Part shown: piece after piece, positions 34,976 to 44,966 of the stretch | Layout of the letters: each line of letters opens with the position of its first letter | Position numbering within the stretch: position 1 is the stretch's first letter | Source: Gordonia lacunae | GTDB taxonomy: Bacteria > Actinomycetota > Actinomycetes > Mycobacteriales > Mycobacteriaceae | Length of the DNA: 64,000 bases | Reading direction: 5' to 3' | Assembly: GCF_002149015.1 (NCBI RefSeq) | Contig: NZ_NGFO01000016.1 | Span: 1-64,000, forward strand | The notes under the pieces: model-generated | What the model was told of the DNA's origin: nothing | The model's input: only the letters and a program-made list of their open reading frames with translations | Databases searched by the model: none | Made by a program: the position numbers and the translations under genes

Positions 34976-35401
34976 TCACCGAACGAACCCGGTCAGACGG
35001 TAGGTCTCCGGTGCGGCCGTCACCGACGAATAGAGCGACACCCGGGTGAACTCACCTCGGGACGGAGCGAACAACCAGACCGCGACTGGGCTCGATCGGA
35101 TGCCGCCGGTCGCGCAATCCGGCTTACACAGCCTGCGGTGCTCCGTGCCGTAACCGGCGGCCCACGCATCGGTCCATCCCAGCCAGGTGATCTGCGTGAC
35201 GATGACGCCTGCGTCGCCGCAATAGATCGACGACAGATTCCGCGGTTGAACCTGTTTCGTGCCGTCGCATCCTCCGACCACTGTGACAACGGGGGTCGCA
35301 GGAGGTGCGGCGACCGCTTCGCCGGGGACAGCGAAACCCACCAGGACGATAAGCGCAGCGGCGACTGTAGCGATGAACACTCTGACACTTGTCGAACCCA
35401 T
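34976..35401 (-). CDS. Secreted protein of unknown function
   Basis: A 141-residue protein. [20 protein letters not shown] through GEAVAA is a signal peptide. The mature protein has four Cys ([24 protein letters not shown]) that could form two disulfides, and aromatic-rich strands ([20 protein letters not shown]). It is of small-domain size with no recognised family. GAAGG precedes the ATG. Between terD and ino1 on the minus strand. Confidence 0.65.
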   Translation of the reverse strand: MGSTSVRVFIATVAAALIVLVGFAVPGEAVAAPPATPVVTVVGGCDGTKQVQPRNLSSIYCGDAGVIVTQITWLGWTDAWAAGYGTEHRRLCKPDCATGGIRSSPVAVWLFAPSRGEFTRVSLYSSVTAAPETYRLTGFVR

Positions 35402-35560
35402 GTGAGCCACCTTCGAATGTTGAGTCGTCGACGCGGACGCGATGCACCGTTGTCCTATCTTGCGAGACCGGGGGTGACTCAGAGCGGAGTTTCGGCAAGT
35501 GCGGTCCCCGCGACGTCGAGGGCGCCGATGTCGAGGGCGCCGATGAGGACGGAAACAAGG

Positions 35561-35597
35561 CAGCGGCGCTTCCTGATCAGATCAGGAAGCGCCGCTG
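35561..35597 (-). terminator. Strong hairpin terminator of ino1
   Basis: A 17-bp perfect stem (35561-35577 with 35581-35597) around a CAG loop, 18 bases past the ino1 stop. Read on the minus strand it ends the padR–ino1 transcript. A 15-base tandem repeat (GTCGAGGGCGCCGAT, two copies) lies just beyond at about 35513-35544. Confidence 0.85.
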
Positions 35598-35614
35598 CGA
35601 TCGTTCGACGAGGC

Positions 35615-36706
35615 TCAGGCCTCGATGATGAACTCCTCGAGCTGGGCGCGCGCGACGTCGTCGGCGAGCTGCTTCGGCGGGGACTTCATCAGGTAGGCCG
35701 AGGCCGGGATGACCGGTCCGCCGATGCCGCGGTCCTTGGCGATCTTCGCGGCCCGCACGGCGTCGATGATGATGCCGGCCGAGTTGGGGGAGTCCCAGAC
35801 CTCGAGCTTGTACTCCAGGTTCAGCGGCACGTCACCGAAGGCGCGACCTTCCAGGCGGACGTAGGCCCACTTGCGGTCGTCGAGCCAGGCGACGTGGTCC
35901 GACGGTCCGATGTGGACGTTCTTGTCCTCGACCTTGCCGGCGAGCGAGCCGGTCAGGTTGGAGGTCACGGCCTGGGTCTTGGAGACCTTCTTCGACTCCA
36001 GACGCTCACGCTCGAGCATGTTCTTGAAGTCCATGTTGCCGCCGACGTTGAGCTGGTACGTGCGGTCGAGGGTGACGCCGCGATCCTCGAACAGCTTCGC
36101 CATCACGCGGTGGGTGATGGTGGCGCCGACCTGGCTCTTGATGTCGTCGCCGACGATCGGGACACCGGCGTCGGCGAACTTCTGGGCCCACTCGGGGTCC
36201 GAGGCAATGAACACCGGGAGGGCGTTGACGAACGCGACGCCGGCGTCGATGCAGCACTGTGCGTAGAACTTGTCGGCCTGCTCCGAGCCGACCGGGAGGT
36301 AGCTGACGAGGACGTCGACCTCGTTGTCCTTGAGCGCCTGGACGATGTCGACGCCGGAACCGTCCGCCTCGGTGATGGTCTCGAGGTAGTACTTGCCGAG
36401 GCCGTCGAGGGTGTGACCGCGCTGGACGGTGACGCCGGTCGGCGGCACGTCGGCGATCTTGATGGTGTTGTTCTCGCTCGCGAAGATCGCGTCGGACAGG
36501 TCGAAGCCGACCTTCTTGGCGTCGACGTCGAACGCGGCGACGAACTCGACGTCGCGGACGTGGTACGGGCCGAACTTCACGTGCATGAGGCCGGGAACGG
36601 TGGAGTTCTCGTCGGCGTCCTTGTAGTACTGCACGCCCTGCACCAGGGATGAAGCGCAGTTTCCTACGCCCACAATGGCAACGCGCACCTTATTGGGCTC
36701 ACCCAT
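35615..36706 (-). CDS. ino1: Inositol-3-phosphate synthase
   Basis: A 363-residue protein. It converts glucose 6-phosphate to inositol 3-phosphate using bound NAD, the first step to inositol, phosphatidylinositol mannosides and mycothiol. Visible features: the Rossmann loop [80 protein letters not shown], and the catalytic-core [20 protein letters not shown]. Length matches the mycobacterial enzyme. The ATG overlaps the last 8 bases of the padR gene, so the two are coupled, as in M. tuberculosis. Confidence 0.97.
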   Translation of the reverse strand: MGEPNKVRVAIVGVGNCASSLVQGVQYYKDADENSTVPGLMHVKFGPYHVRDVEFVAAFDVDAKKVGFDLSDAIFASENNTIKIADVPPTGVTVQRGHTLDGLGKYYLETITEADGSGVDIVQALKDNEVDVLVSYLPVGSEQADKFYAQCCIDAGVAFVNALPVFIASDPEWAQKFADAGVPIVGDDIKSQVGATITHRVMAKLFEDRGVTLDRTYQLNVGGNMDFKNMLERERLESKKVSKTQAVTSNLTGSLAGKVEDKNVHIGPSDHVAWLDDRKWAYVRLEGRAFGDVPLNLEYKLEVWDSPNSAGIIIDAVRAAKIAKDRGIGGPVIPASAYLMKSPPKQLADDVARAQLEEFIIEA

Positions 36707-37460
36707 GGTCGGGTTCTCCTTCTTCTCGCGGCATCGCAGTCGTTCGCTGCGCAACCGGTGTTTTCCGTTGCTCGGGTTCGTCGAGCTGTTCGTCCCGGCT
36801 CGGCGTCGAGTCCGGGTCTTGATGTTCGTCATCGGCTCGTCCGGTGGAGGCCGTGGGCCGCCCCGGATCGAACGGTGACCGTTCGCCGTCGGCGAGGTCG
36901 TCGTCGAACTGCGTGTCGAACGGATCGGGCGTGCCGTCCTGCTGGGAGCTCTCGGCTGCGATCAACTCGTTGAGCCAGCGGACTTCGCGTTCGCTGGACT
37001 CGAGGCTGAGCTGATGCAGCTGACGGGTGTACCGGTCGACGGTCCGATTGGACCGTCCGACGATCTCCCGCAACCCCTCCCGACGCTCCTCGACCTGCCG
37101 GCGGCGGCCCTCGAGGATGCGCATGCGCGCAACCGCGGGGGTGCGGCTGAAGAACGCCAGGTGCACACCGAAACCGTCGTCGGTGTAGTTCTGGGGTCCC
37201 GTGTCGGCCACCAGCTCGGCAAACCGTTCCCGGCCCGCGTCGGTGAGCTGGTACACGCGACGGCCGCGCCGCACCTTGACGCCCAGGGGCGTCTCGGGCT
37301 CGTCGATGAGGCCGTCGGCCTGCATACGACGCAGCGTCGGGTAGAGCGACCCGTACGAGAACGCACGGAACGCGCCGAGTAGGCCGGTGAGCCGCTTGCG
37401 CAGCTCGTACCCGTGCATGGGGGATTCGAGAAGCAATCCGAGGATGGCCAGCTCGAGCAC
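36699..37460 (-). CDS. PadR-family transcriptional regulator
   Basis: A 253-residue protein from the GTG at 37460 (AAGGGGG upstream; a GTG at 37499 with GAGGAGA is an alternative start). The N-terminal PadR winged helix reads [40 protein letters not shown] and [22 protein letters not shown]-terminal helical dimer region follows, then an Asp/Ser/Pro-rich tail of about 75 residues. It overlaps the ino1 start by 8 bases and probably senses a metabolite or stress to regulate inositol synthesis. The ligand is not identifiable. Confidence 0.9.
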   Translation of the reverse strand: MLELAILGLLLESPMHGYELRKRLTGLLGAFRAFSYGSLYPTLRRMQADGLIDEPETPLGVKVRRGRRVYQLTDAGRERFAELVADTGPQNYTDDGFGVHLAFFSRTPAVARMRILEGRRRQVEERREGLREIVGRSNRTVDRYTRQLHQLSLESSEREVRWLNELIAAESSQQDGTPDPFDTQFDDDLADGERSPFDPGRPTASTGRADDEHQDPDSTPSRDEQLDEPEQRKTPVAQRTTAMPREEGEPDHG

Positions 37461-37746
37461 TTCGCCACCCCCTTCACGGTCCTGCCGATGATCTGTCACT
37501 TTCTCCTCGGACTTGATGTACCGGCACGCTCTGACGTGCCGACACCTCATTCCGATGTAGTTGCCAATGTATCGCACCGATATAACTGATGTCCACGAGC
37601 GGTCGGTCAGGAGACGGGAAGGTGTCCGGCGGGCATCCGGCGAGGGCGTGATGCGGATCTCCGTGCGTCGACGGACCGCTTTCTGCGACCTCCTCGCCGG
37701 ACCCGTCGCACCGACGCCCCGGCAGAGACCACGTACCCTGAAAACC

Positions 37747-38139
37747 GTGCAACGCCAGATCGTCGACTACGCCCTGCAGCGGCGCGCTCGGCTGTCCTCG
37801 GTCCATGCCGGCCGGACTGCCGTTGCCGAGGTCTGCGATGCGAGTCCGTACCTCCTGCGCGCGGCGAAGTTCCACGGTCGGTCCAGCACCACGATGTGTC
37901 CGATCTGCCGAAAAGAGCAGGTCACCCTGGTGTCGTGGGTGTTCGGCGAACGGCTGGGTCAGGTCAGCGGCTCGGCACGGAGCAACGAGGAGATCGCGCG
38001 GCTCGCGACGACTGCCGAGGAGTTCTCGGTCCACGTCGTCGAGGTGTGCCGGACCTGCAGTTGGAACCATTTGGTCCAGTCGTACGTTGCCGGGCTGCCG
38101 CCGCAGTCCACGCGTCGTTCTCGACGCGTGGCGAAGTAG
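37747..38139 (+). CDS. DUF5318 protein (Rv0049-like)
   Basis: A 130-residue protein from a GTG. QRQIVDYALQRRARLSSVHA and EVCDASPYLLRAAKFHGRSS match the DUF5318 family of mycolic-acid actinobacteria. MCPICRKEQVTLVSWVFGER and VEVCRTCSWNHLVQSY supply two CxxC pairs that probably bind zinc. It is divergent from padR–ino1 and precedes the penicillin-binding-protein gene, the same position as in M. tuberculosis. Function unknown; perhaps a small regulator or accessory of cell-wall synthesis. Confidence 0.88.
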   Translation: MQRQIVDYALQRRARLSSVHAGRTAVAEVCDASPYLLRAAKFHGRSSTTMCPICRKEQVTLVSWVFGERLGQVSGSARSNEEIARLATTAEEFSVHVVEVCRTCSWNHLVQSYVAGLPPQSTRRSRRVAK

Positions 38140-38265
38140 CGCGCCGGCCTGCGGGTTTTTGCCCGGGGCGGTTGCCTGCTGTCACAGTGGAGCGGCACGA
38201 GGCCAGAGAAGGTAACCGAGATCCACGGGCGATGACGTCCGCTCGATCCGGTAGGAAGGTGGACG

Positions 38266-40611
38266 ATGAGCGAGGCACGTGGTTCTTCGCCCACGCCGCG
38301 ACGCACCGGCATCCGGCCCGGTCCGGGCGGCGCCGGCCAGAACAGAACTGATACGGCGACAACGCACCGGCGGTTCGCATGGGCGCTGGGGATTGTCGGC
38401 GCCATCGTCCCGGCGATCGTGCTGGTGCTCATCGTCGCGTTCGCGTTCACCTACTTCACCGCCGAGATCCCGGAACCCGAGGTGAGCCAGAAGGCCACCA
38501 TCGTCGACACCTCCGGACGCACTCTGGCCGACGTCACCTCGCCCGACGGCAACCGCACGGTCGTGCCCTTCGACGAGATCCCCGAGACGATGAAGCAGGC
38601 GATCGTCGCCGCCGAGGACCGCGAGTTCTGGACGAACAACGGCTTCTCCCCGCGCGGCCTGTCCCGCGCCGCCATCGGTCAGATCACCGGCAACGAGACC
38701 GCAGGCGGCGGCTCGACCATCACCCAGCAGTATGTCAAGAACGCGATCGTCGGCGACGAGGTCAGCTACGCCCGAAAGTTCAAGGAACTCGCGATCGCCG
38801 CGAAGATGAACGACCGGCACGGATGGTCCAAGGAGAAGATCCTCGAGGCCTACCTGAACACGATCTATTTCGGTCGAGGTGCCTACGGCGTCGCGGTCGC
38901 CGCGCAGAAGTTCTTCAACAAGTCGATCACCGACAAGCGTCGCGCCGAACGCAATCCGCTGACCTTCGAGGAGGCCGCGCTGTTGTCGGCGGTGATCCGC
39001 GCGCCGTCGTACTACGACCCCGACACCAACCGCGAGGTCACCGAGGCACGCTGGCGCTATGTCCTCGACGGCATGGTGGACACCGGTGCGATCACACGTG
39101 CGCAGGCCGACAACGCCGTCTTCCCCAAGACGGTCAAGGCCCGCGTCAGCGATTCCGACGAGACACCGGGCCCGAACGGACTGATCAAGCGACAGGTGCT
39201 CGCCGAGCTCAACCGCATCGGCATCACCGACAAGCAGCTGCGCACCGGCGGACTGAAGATCAGCACCACGATCGATCCGCAGGTCCAGAACGGCGTCGTG
39301 CAGGCAGCCTGCCGCAAGAACCGGATCTACAACTGCCCCGAGGGTGAGCTGAACGGCGAGCCCAAGGACCTGCTCGCCTCAGCCGTGTCCATCGACCCGC
39401 AGACCGGCGGTGTGCGCGGCTACTACGGCGGCGACAACCCGGGCGGTTGGGACCTCGCCCAGGCGGGTCTGCAGACGGGGTCGTCGTTCAAGGTGTTCGC
39501 ACTCGTCGCGGCGCTCGAACAGGACATCCCGCTGTCGAAGACCTACAGCTCGGCGCCGTTCCAGGCCAGCGGTGGTCTGACAGTCGAGAACTCCGACGGC
39601 GAGAGCTGCGGCACCTGCAACCTCGCCACGGCGATGAAGATGTCGCTCAACACGGTGTACTACCGCCTGATGATGGATCTCGACGGTGGGGCGCGCGCCG
39701 TCGCCGACGCCGCACACCGTGCGGGTGTCGCCGAATCCTTCGGCAACATCGAACGGACCCTGGAGGAGGCGAACGGCCAGCCCGAGGGCGGTGTGGTCCT
39801 CGGCCAGTACCAGTCGCGGGTGATCGACATGGCTTCGGCGTACGCAACGCTCGCGGCGTCGGGGGTCTACCACGAGCCGTACTTCGTCCAGAAGGTCGTC
39901 GACTCCGAGGGGCAGGTCCTCTACGAGCGCAAGACCGAGGGCAAGCGTGTCTTCCCCGCGAAGGTCGCCGACAACGTGACCGCCGCCCTGCAGCCGATCG
40001 CGGCCTACTCCAACGGGAACTCGCTCTACGACTCGTCACTCGGTGCGCGGCCCTCGGCCGCCAAGACCGGTACCGTCCAGCTCGGCGACACCGGGCAGAA
40101 CAAGGACGCGTGGATGGTCGGCTACACCCCGCAGCTGTCGACCGCCGTGTGGGTCGGCACGAGCGACGGCACGGCCTTGACGAACTACAACGGCGCCTCG
40201 ATCTACGGCAGTGGCCTGCCCTCGTCGATCTGGAAGTCGGCGATGGATGCTGCGCTCGAGGGCAAGGAGATCAAGCAGTTCCCGGAGCCGGAGTCGGTCG
40301 GCGGCGTGGCCGGAGTTCCCTATGAGGCCCCGGTCACCACCGAGGCGCCCACGCGGACTCGCGGACCATCCGCGCCGACCTTCGACATCCCCGACCAGGG
40401 CGGGGACGGCAACCTCACCCTCGCTCCGGGCGTGACGATCCCGATCCCGGGCGCTCCGCGGAACGGTGGCGGTGGCGGCGGTGGCGGCAACAGCCCGGGC
40501 GGCGGCGGATTGGCCCCCGGCGGCGGCGGTGACGGCGGCGGCGATTCCGGCGACGGTGTACCCGGCGGCGGTGACGGAGGCGGAGGAGTCCCTGAACCGC
40601 CCATCGGCTGA
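38266..40611 (+). CDS. ponA: Bifunctional class A penicillin-binding protein
   Basis: A 781-residue protein that polymerises and crosslinks peptidoglycan outside the membrane. After a short cytosolic N-terminus comes one membrane anchor (WALGIVGAIVPAIVLVLIVA). The glycosyltransferase domain (about 75-260) has the catalytic Glu in AAEDREFWTNNGFS (E117) and GGSTITQQYVKN. The transpeptidase domain has the nucleophile Ser406 in SSFK, SLN at 460-462 and KTGT at 600-603. A C-terminal Pro/Thr- and Gly-rich tail of about 110 residues follows, as in mycobacterial PonA1. The next gene starts inside its 3' end. Confidence 0.95.
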   Translation: MSEARGSSPTPRRTGIRPGPGGAGQNRTDTATTHRRFAWALGIVGAIVPAIVLVLIVAFAFTYFTAEIPEPEVSQKATIVDTSGRTLADVTSPDGNRTVVPFDEIPETMKQAIVAAEDREFWTNNGFSPRGLSRAAIGQITGNETAGGGSTITQQYVKNAIVGDEVSYARKFKELAIAAKMNDRHGWSKEKILEAYLNTIYFGRGAYGVAVAAQKFFNKSITDKRRAERNPLTFEEAALLSAVIRAPSYYDPDTNREVTEARWRYVLDGMVDTGAITRAQADNAVFPKTVKARVSDSDETPGPNGLIKRQVLAELNRIGITDKQLRTGGLKISTTIDPQVQNGVVQAACRKNRIYNCPEGELNGEPKDLLASAVSIDPQTGGVRGYYGGDNPGGWDLAQAGLQTGSSFKVFALVAALEQDIPLSKTYSSAPFQASGGLTVENSDGESCGTCNLATAMKMSLNTVYYRLMMDLDGGARAVADAAHRAGVAESFGNIERTLEEANGQPEGGVVLGQYQSRVIDMASAYATLAASGVYHEPYFVQKVVDSEGQVLYERKTEGKRVFPAKVADNVTAALQPIAAYSNGNSLYDSSLGARPSAAKTGTVQLGDTGQNKDAWMVGYTPQLSTAVWVGTSDGTALTNYNGASIYGSGLPSSIWKSAMDAALEGKEIKQFPEPESVGGVAGVPYEAPVTTEAPTRTRGPSAPTFDIPDQGGDGNLTLAPGVTIPIPGAPRNGGGGGGGGNSPGGGGLAPGGGGDGGGDSGDGVPGGGDGGGGVPEPPIG

Positions 40612-42214
40612 CCCGGACCCGGCGGCAGACTCCGCGACGAGCGCCTCCGACCCCGTCTGGGACAGCCCTGCACCCCTCGCGAGCGATCAGCGTGTCGACG
40701 ACGCGCGGATCCTGCCGACGCGCACCGACGGCATGGTGCGTGAGGCGAGTTCGCTCGTCGGTGGACCGGTGGGGGCGCACGCCGTCATCGGCCGGAGCCG
40801 GCATCTGACACCCCTGCGGGTGCTGTTCGTCCTGGCGCTGTGCGGACTCGCACTCGGATGGTTCGGCAAGGCCGCGTGTCTGCAACAGGCGCCGGCCGAC
40901 CGCGGCACGACCGCGGGCGCGGAGATGCGGCTCGACTGGGACGATCAGCGCCAGTTCACCAACCTCTGCTACTCCGACGTCATCAGCCTGTTCGGTGCCG
41001 AGCGGCTCAACCAGGGTGCGTTGCCCTACCGCGACTTCTGGTTCCAGGAGGACTCCGCGGGACAGACCATCAAGCGGTACATGGAGTACCCGGTCCTCAC
41101 CGGGATGTTCATGTACGGCGCGGCGCAGCTGACCCAGGGGTGGCTCTGGGCCGAGACCAACTGGGGCGTACCCGGGGCGCTCGACGTCGTGCTGTTCTTC
41201 ACGATCGTGGCGCTGGGACTGGCGGCGTTCTGGCTGGTGACCATCTGGGCCACCGCGCTGACCGCGCGAACGCGCATGTGGTCGGTGTGGCTGGCGGCGT
41301 TGTCTCCACTCGTCTTCGTGCACGCGTTCACGAACTTCGACGCCATCGCCACCGCGGCGGTGGCGGTCGCGCTGCTGGCCTGGTCGCGGGAGCGCTTCTG
41401 GCTGGCTGGTGTCTTCATCGGGCTCGGCGCCGCGGCGAAGCTGTACCCCGCGCTCCTGCTGGTGGTGCTGGGCGCGCTGTGCCTGCGGACCGGGAAGGTC
41501 CGCGAGTTCGGGGTCGCGGCCGCGACGGCAGTCGGAGCCTGGCTCGCGGTGAATCTGCCGATCCTGATCCCGTACCCGTCGGGCTGGTGGGAGTTCTTCC
41601 GATTCAACGGCGACCGGTCCGCGGACCCCGACACCATCTACCGGGTGGTCGCCGACGCCGCTGGTTTCACATGGAACACCGGGTATCTGAATGCGCTGTC
41701 GGTCGGCCTGACCGTCGTCGTGATCGCCGCGGTGGCTGCGATCGGTGTCCTGGCGCCGCACCGGCCTCGCGTGGCGCAGTTGGCGTTCCTCGCGGTGGCC
41801 GGCTTCCTGCTGGTGAACAAGGTGTGGAGTCCGCAGTATTCGTTGTGGCTGGTTCCGCTTGCGGTGCTTGCCATTCCACATGCTCGCCTGCTGCTGGCCT
41901 GGATGGCCGTCGATGCACTGATCTGGGTGCCACGGATGAGTCTGTTCCTCGACGCCGAGCGTCGCTGGCTCCCCGACCAGTGGTTCACGGCCGCTGTGGT
42001 GCTCCGTGGACTGATGGTGCTCGCACTCTGCGCCGTCGTTCTCTGGCAGATCTGGCACCCGCGAGACGATCTGGTCCGTCATGGGAACGGCGGCAGGTGG
42101 TATGACGACCCGGCGGGCGGTGTCCTCGACGGCGCGCCGGACCGAATCGGCCGACGGTCGAGAACGACCAGGTCGGCAGACGCGCTGCGCGAACCGGAAC
42201 CGGTGGGCGGCTAG
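40571..42214 (+). CDS. GT87-type membrane glycosyltransferase (Rv0051-like)
   Basis: About 547 residues from a GTG at 40571, overlapping the PBP gene by 41 bases (start uncertain; an ATG at 40733 is an alternative). About ten membrane spans, beginning PLRVLFVLALCGLALGWFGK. A long extracytoplasmic loop carries CYSDVISLFGAERLNQGALP and RDFWFQEDSAG. LYPALLLVVLG, VNKVWSPQYSLWLVPLA and later helices match the DUF2029/GT87 polyprenyl-phosphate-mannose-dependent family, which adds mannose to envelope glycolipids or arabinogalactan-related polymers. Coupled to the PBP gene. Confidence 0.85.
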   Translation: MTEAEESLNRPSADPDPAADSATSASDPVWDSPAPLASDQRVDDARILPTRTDGMVREASSLVGGPVGAHAVIGRSRHLTPLRVLFVLALCGLALGWFGKAACLQQAPADRGTTAGAEMRLDWDDQRQFTNLCYSDVISLFGAERLNQGALPYRDFWFQEDSAGQTIKRYMEYPVLTGMFMYGAAQLTQGWLWAETNWGVPGALDVVLFFTIVALGLAAFWLVTIWATALTARTRMWSVWLAALSPLVFVHAFTNFDAIATAAVAVALLAWSRERFWLAGVFIGLGAAAKLYPALLLVVLGALCLRTGKVREFGVAAATAVGAWLAVNLPILIPYPSGWWEFFRFNGDRSADPDTIYRVVADAAGFTWNTGYLNALSVGLTVVVIAAVAAIGVLAPHRPRVAQLAFLAVAGFLLVNKVWSPQYSLWLVPLAVLAIPHARLLLAWMAVDALIWVPRMSLFLDAERRWLPDQWFTAAVVLRGLMVLALCAVVLWQIWHPRDDLVRHGNGGRWYDDPAGGVLDGAPDRIGRRSRTTRSADALREPEPVGG

Positions 42215-42330
42215 CGGTCACGCGGGGGACGTGGAACCGAACCGGTCTCATGGGTTTCGCGGGCCGGCACTCCCATCACGGGCAGCCGTATCCACGATTG
42301 GGTGACCACGTCCCTGGGTATTGACCGGTC

Positions 42331-42738
42331 ATGTCGGATACCGCACCACACATCTCGGACGACACCGCAGAAGCGGTCGGCAAGGTGGGGGAGGCGCTCG
42401 AGTACATCGAGCGCGCCCGCGGCCACCTCTTTTCCTTCCATCAGCTCATCGGGCGCGGCGACCTGCTGCTCGGGGAAGCCGTCGACGAGCTGCGCGAGGC
42501 GGGCCACACCGAGTTCGCCGACGAGCTGTCTACCGAGCTGGTGGGTCGTAACGTGCTGGAGGGCCGTTGGACGTTCCAGGTCGTCGAGGAGTTCGACGAC
42601 ACCTACTGGGGCCCGTTGCGCGAGTATGTCGGCCGCGTGCGAGCCGATCTGACCGACGGCCAGCGGCACGTCCACGAGGCGCGGATGAAGGAAGAGCGGC
42701 GTACCCGGGGTCACTCGGAGCACACCAAGAACCCGTAG
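42331..42738 (+). CDS. Conserved hypothetical protein
   Basis: A 135-residue soluble helical protein: EAVGKVGEALEYIERARGHL, FSFHQLIGRGDLLLGEAVDE, and FADELSTELVGRNVLEGRWT followed by FQVVEEFDDTYW. It ends with a basic, polar tail. The FSFHQLIGR–GRW–FDDTYW pattern recurs as a small hypothetical in Mycobacteriales, but no function is known. It lies between the GT87 gene and a convergent acetyltransferase. Confidence 0.75.
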   Translation: MSDTAPHISDDTAEAVGKVGEALEYIERARGHLFSFHQLIGRGDLLLGEAVDELREAGHTEFADELSTELVGRNVLEGRWTFQVVEEFDDTYWGPLREYVGRVRADLTDGQRHVHEARMKEERRTRGHSEHTKNP

Positions 42739-42745
42739 GTCTCCC

Positions 42746-43318
42746 TCAGTCGGTGATCCGCTGTACCAAGCGATCTCTGGCCGCGGGCCACTCGTCATCG
42801 GTCATCGCATACAGGGCGGTCGTGCGCCAGCCGTCGCCGAATCGGCGATGCTTGCGCAGAAGACCCTCGAAGCTCGCACCGAGCTTGGCGATCGCGGCGC
42901 GCGACTGTGCGTTGTCCTCGTGCGTGTGCCAGGTGAGGCGCACGGCGCCGCATTCCTCGAACGCGTGGCGCATCAACAAGTATTTGGCGGTGGGGTTCAC
43001 CGTGGTCCCCTGCACGCGTTCGCCGTAGAACGTGTAGCCGATGCACGCGGACCGGTTGGGCTCGTCGATGTCGTAGAAGCTCGTGGATCCGACGATGCTG
43101 CCGTCGGTGTGGTCGACGACGGCGTAGGCGACGCGTGAGGCGAGTGCCGACTCGACGTACCGACGCGCACTGTCCTCGTCCGTCGGCACGCCCGGCGACC
43201 ACCGGAAGCGCGTCGGGTCGCCGACGACGCGCGCGAGCGGCCCGATGTCCTCGATGCCGATGGGCCGCAACGTGACCCGATGATGCACCAGGGGTCCGGT
43301 CGCCAACCATGAACTCAT
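42746..43318 (-). CDS. GNAT-family N-acetyltransferase (RimJ/RimL type)
   Basis: A 190-residue protein with the GNAT fold: VTLRPIGIEDIGPLARVVGD at the N-terminus, SIVGSTSFYDI, ACIGYTFYGERVQGTTVNPT, and the acetyl-CoA-binding helix region MRHAFEECGAVRLTWHTHED, then NAQSRAAIAKLGASFEGLLR. The SRAAIAKLGA segment is typical of RimJ/RimL-like acetyltransferases that modify protein N-termini or small molecules. Its ATG overlaps the stop of the upstream GT87-like gene (ATGA). Confidence 0.9.
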   Translation of the reverse strand: MSSWLATGPLVHHRVTLRPIGIEDIGPLARVVGDPTRFRWSPGVPTDEDSARRYVESALASRVAYAVVDHTDGSIVGSTSFYDIDEPNRSACIGYTFYGERVQGTTVNPTAKYLLMRHAFEECGAVRLTWHTHEDNAQSRAAIAKLGASFEGLLRKHRRFGDGWRTTALYAMTDDEWPAARDRLVQRITD

Positions 43319-44799
43319 GACCAGCCTTTCGTCATCGCGTCGCGCGGGGGGCGGCGGGAGGTCTCGTCGCGTGACGGATCGGCGTCGCGTGGTGCGCGTG
43401 CGCCCAGACGGGTGGACAACGGCTCACGGAGCGGGGTCCGGACGAAGGCCACGATCAGGTAGGCCAGCAGAACGGCGTGCACCCACACCGAACCGGCGAC
43501 ACCGGTGACGATCCACCACGGCAGCGGATCGCCGGCATCCCGGATCGGGAACAGGCGGAAGATCGTCAGGTCGAGAGCGAGGTCGGCGAGCAGGTAGGTC
43601 AGGATCACCGGCCAGCGCACCTTCATCAGGACGAAGAACGGCAGGATCCAGAGTGTGTACTGCGGCGAGTGCACCTTGTGGAACAGCATGAATCCCGCCA
43701 GCATCGCCCCGCTCACACCGATCCACGGGAAGACCCCGACACGTTCGAAGCGGCGCCACCCCAGGTACATCGCCACCGCGAACGACGCGAGGATCAGCAA
43801 CGGCGACAGCACACTGACCACCGAGTGGTAGGAGTCTCCGGTTCCGGTGACGTACCGCAGACCCCAATACCAGATGGAATTGGTGTCGACGTCGGCCCGG
43901 CGGCGGCCCTGGAAGGACAGTGCCGCCTTCCACCCGTCGAACCCGAGCAGCATGAACGGCAGCTGGATCGCGGCCACCGTCACGACGGCGGCGCCCGCAA
44001 CCCAGCCGGCGCCCGTCCAGTCCAGGCCGCCCCCGGCATCTCGCCGTCTCGCAACCGTGCGTGCGCCGCCGGCGCCACACGTGAGAACGTATGCGGCCAG
44101 CGGCAATACGAAGATCCCGGGATAGAGCTTGAGGCAGAAGCCGACCGCGAGCAGGACCGCCGCGATGACCGCGCACGTCCGAAGCGGTAGTCGTCGTCGA
44201 TCTGTGCCGGGGCGGGTGGACGCGCCCCAGGCCATCACCGCGACCGCCCCGACGGCCGTCGCGACGACCGGCAGTTCCCAGTTGTGGAAGGAGTACAGGA
44301 CCAGCGGGGGTGTCGCGGCCCAGAGCAACGCCCACCATCGGACCATCAGGGCGAGCATCACCGTGATCGCGAAACCGAACGGCGCCAACAGCAGTGCGGA
44401 GTGGATGAAGAAGTCGGTGTCGGTGTCGGCGCCGATCGCACCGAAGAACATGAGCACGCCGGAGAGCACCGGATACTCGACGACGCCGCCGAACAGGGTG
44501 CCGTCGGAGGCGATCCCGCCGTGGATGTAGGGGAAGACGTGGGTGTTGATGTCCCGGCCGAGCCAGAGGTACATCAGGTCCGAGTAGCAGGGGATCAGGG
44601 CGTCCGGATCCCCGACCGGCCAGTTGTCGCTCCGCCCGAACCCGTCGAAGGGTGCGCCGCCGCACCGGAGCTTGGCCTGGAAACTCCAGAACATCGTGGC
44701 CGCGGTCGCCAGCACCGAGACCAGGACGATGACAGCCGTCTCGCCGCGGCCGGACAGCTGTGCGGACCATCGCCCCGGGGTCGTCCGCCGCTCCGACAT
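43315..44799 (-). CDS. Second GT87-like membrane glycosyltransferase
   Basis: A 494-residue polytopic protein with about ten spans, paralogous in layout to the 40571 gene. After a first helix it has the loop RCGGAPFDGFGRSDNWPVGD and YSDLMYLWLGRDINTHVFPY, then EYPVLSGVLMFFGA. Later helices include CLKLYPGIFVLPLAAYVLT and KVHSPQYTLWILPFFVLMKV, matching the LYP and SPQY motifs of the first copy. Likely a polyprenyl-phosphate-sugar-dependent transferase of the cell envelope. Divergent from rpsF and coupled to the acetyltransferase gene. Confidence 0.85.
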   Translation of the reverse strand: MSERRTTPGRWSAQLSGRGETAVIVLVSVLATAATMFWSFQAKLRCGGAPFDGFGRSDNWPVGDPDALIPCYSDLMYLWLGRDINTHVFPYIHGGIASDGTLFGGVVEYPVLSGVLMFFGAIGADTDTDFFIHSALLLAPFGFAITVMLALMVRWWALLWAATPPLVLYSFHNWELPVVATAVGAVAVMAWGASTRPGTDRRRLPLRTCAVIAAVLLAVGFCLKLYPGIFVLPLAAYVLTCGAGGARTVARRRDAGGGLDWTGAGWVAGAAVVTVAAIQLPFMLLGFDGWKAALSFQGRRRADVDTNSIWYWGLRYVTGTGDSYHSVVSVLSPLLILASFAVAMYLGWRRFERVGVFPWIGVSGAMLAGFMLFHKVHSPQYTLWILPFFVLMKVRWPVILTYLLADLALDLTIFRLFPIRDAGDPLPWWIVTGVAGSVWVHAVLLAYLIVAFVRTPLREPLSTRLGARAPRDADPSRDETSRRPPRDAMTKGWS

Positions 44800-44917
44800 G
44801 GGCAACAGCGTAGGTGGTCGGGCGGTGCGTCGCGGAGCCGACCCGTGACCACGGATTTCGCTGCGTACGGGCAGGTCATGTATCTTGGACCGGTTGCCGA
44901 CGCAGGCGACCCTCCTG

Positions 44918-44940
44918 CCACGGACAGTCCGTGGCCGACC
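44918..44940 (+). promoter_or_regulatory. Hairpin in the rpsF leader, candidate S6:S18 binding motif
   Basis: CCACGGA (44918-44924) and TCCGTGG (44928-44934) form a perfect stem around CAG, followed at once by CCGACC. Many bacterial rpsF leaders carry a hairpin with a nearby CCG that binds the S6:S18 complex and represses the operon. The position, 27 bases before the rpsF start, fits. A ribosome site TAGGAGGTGA follows. Confidence 0.45.
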
Positions 44941-44966
44941 TAGCCCATAGGAGGTGATGTGGTCTT

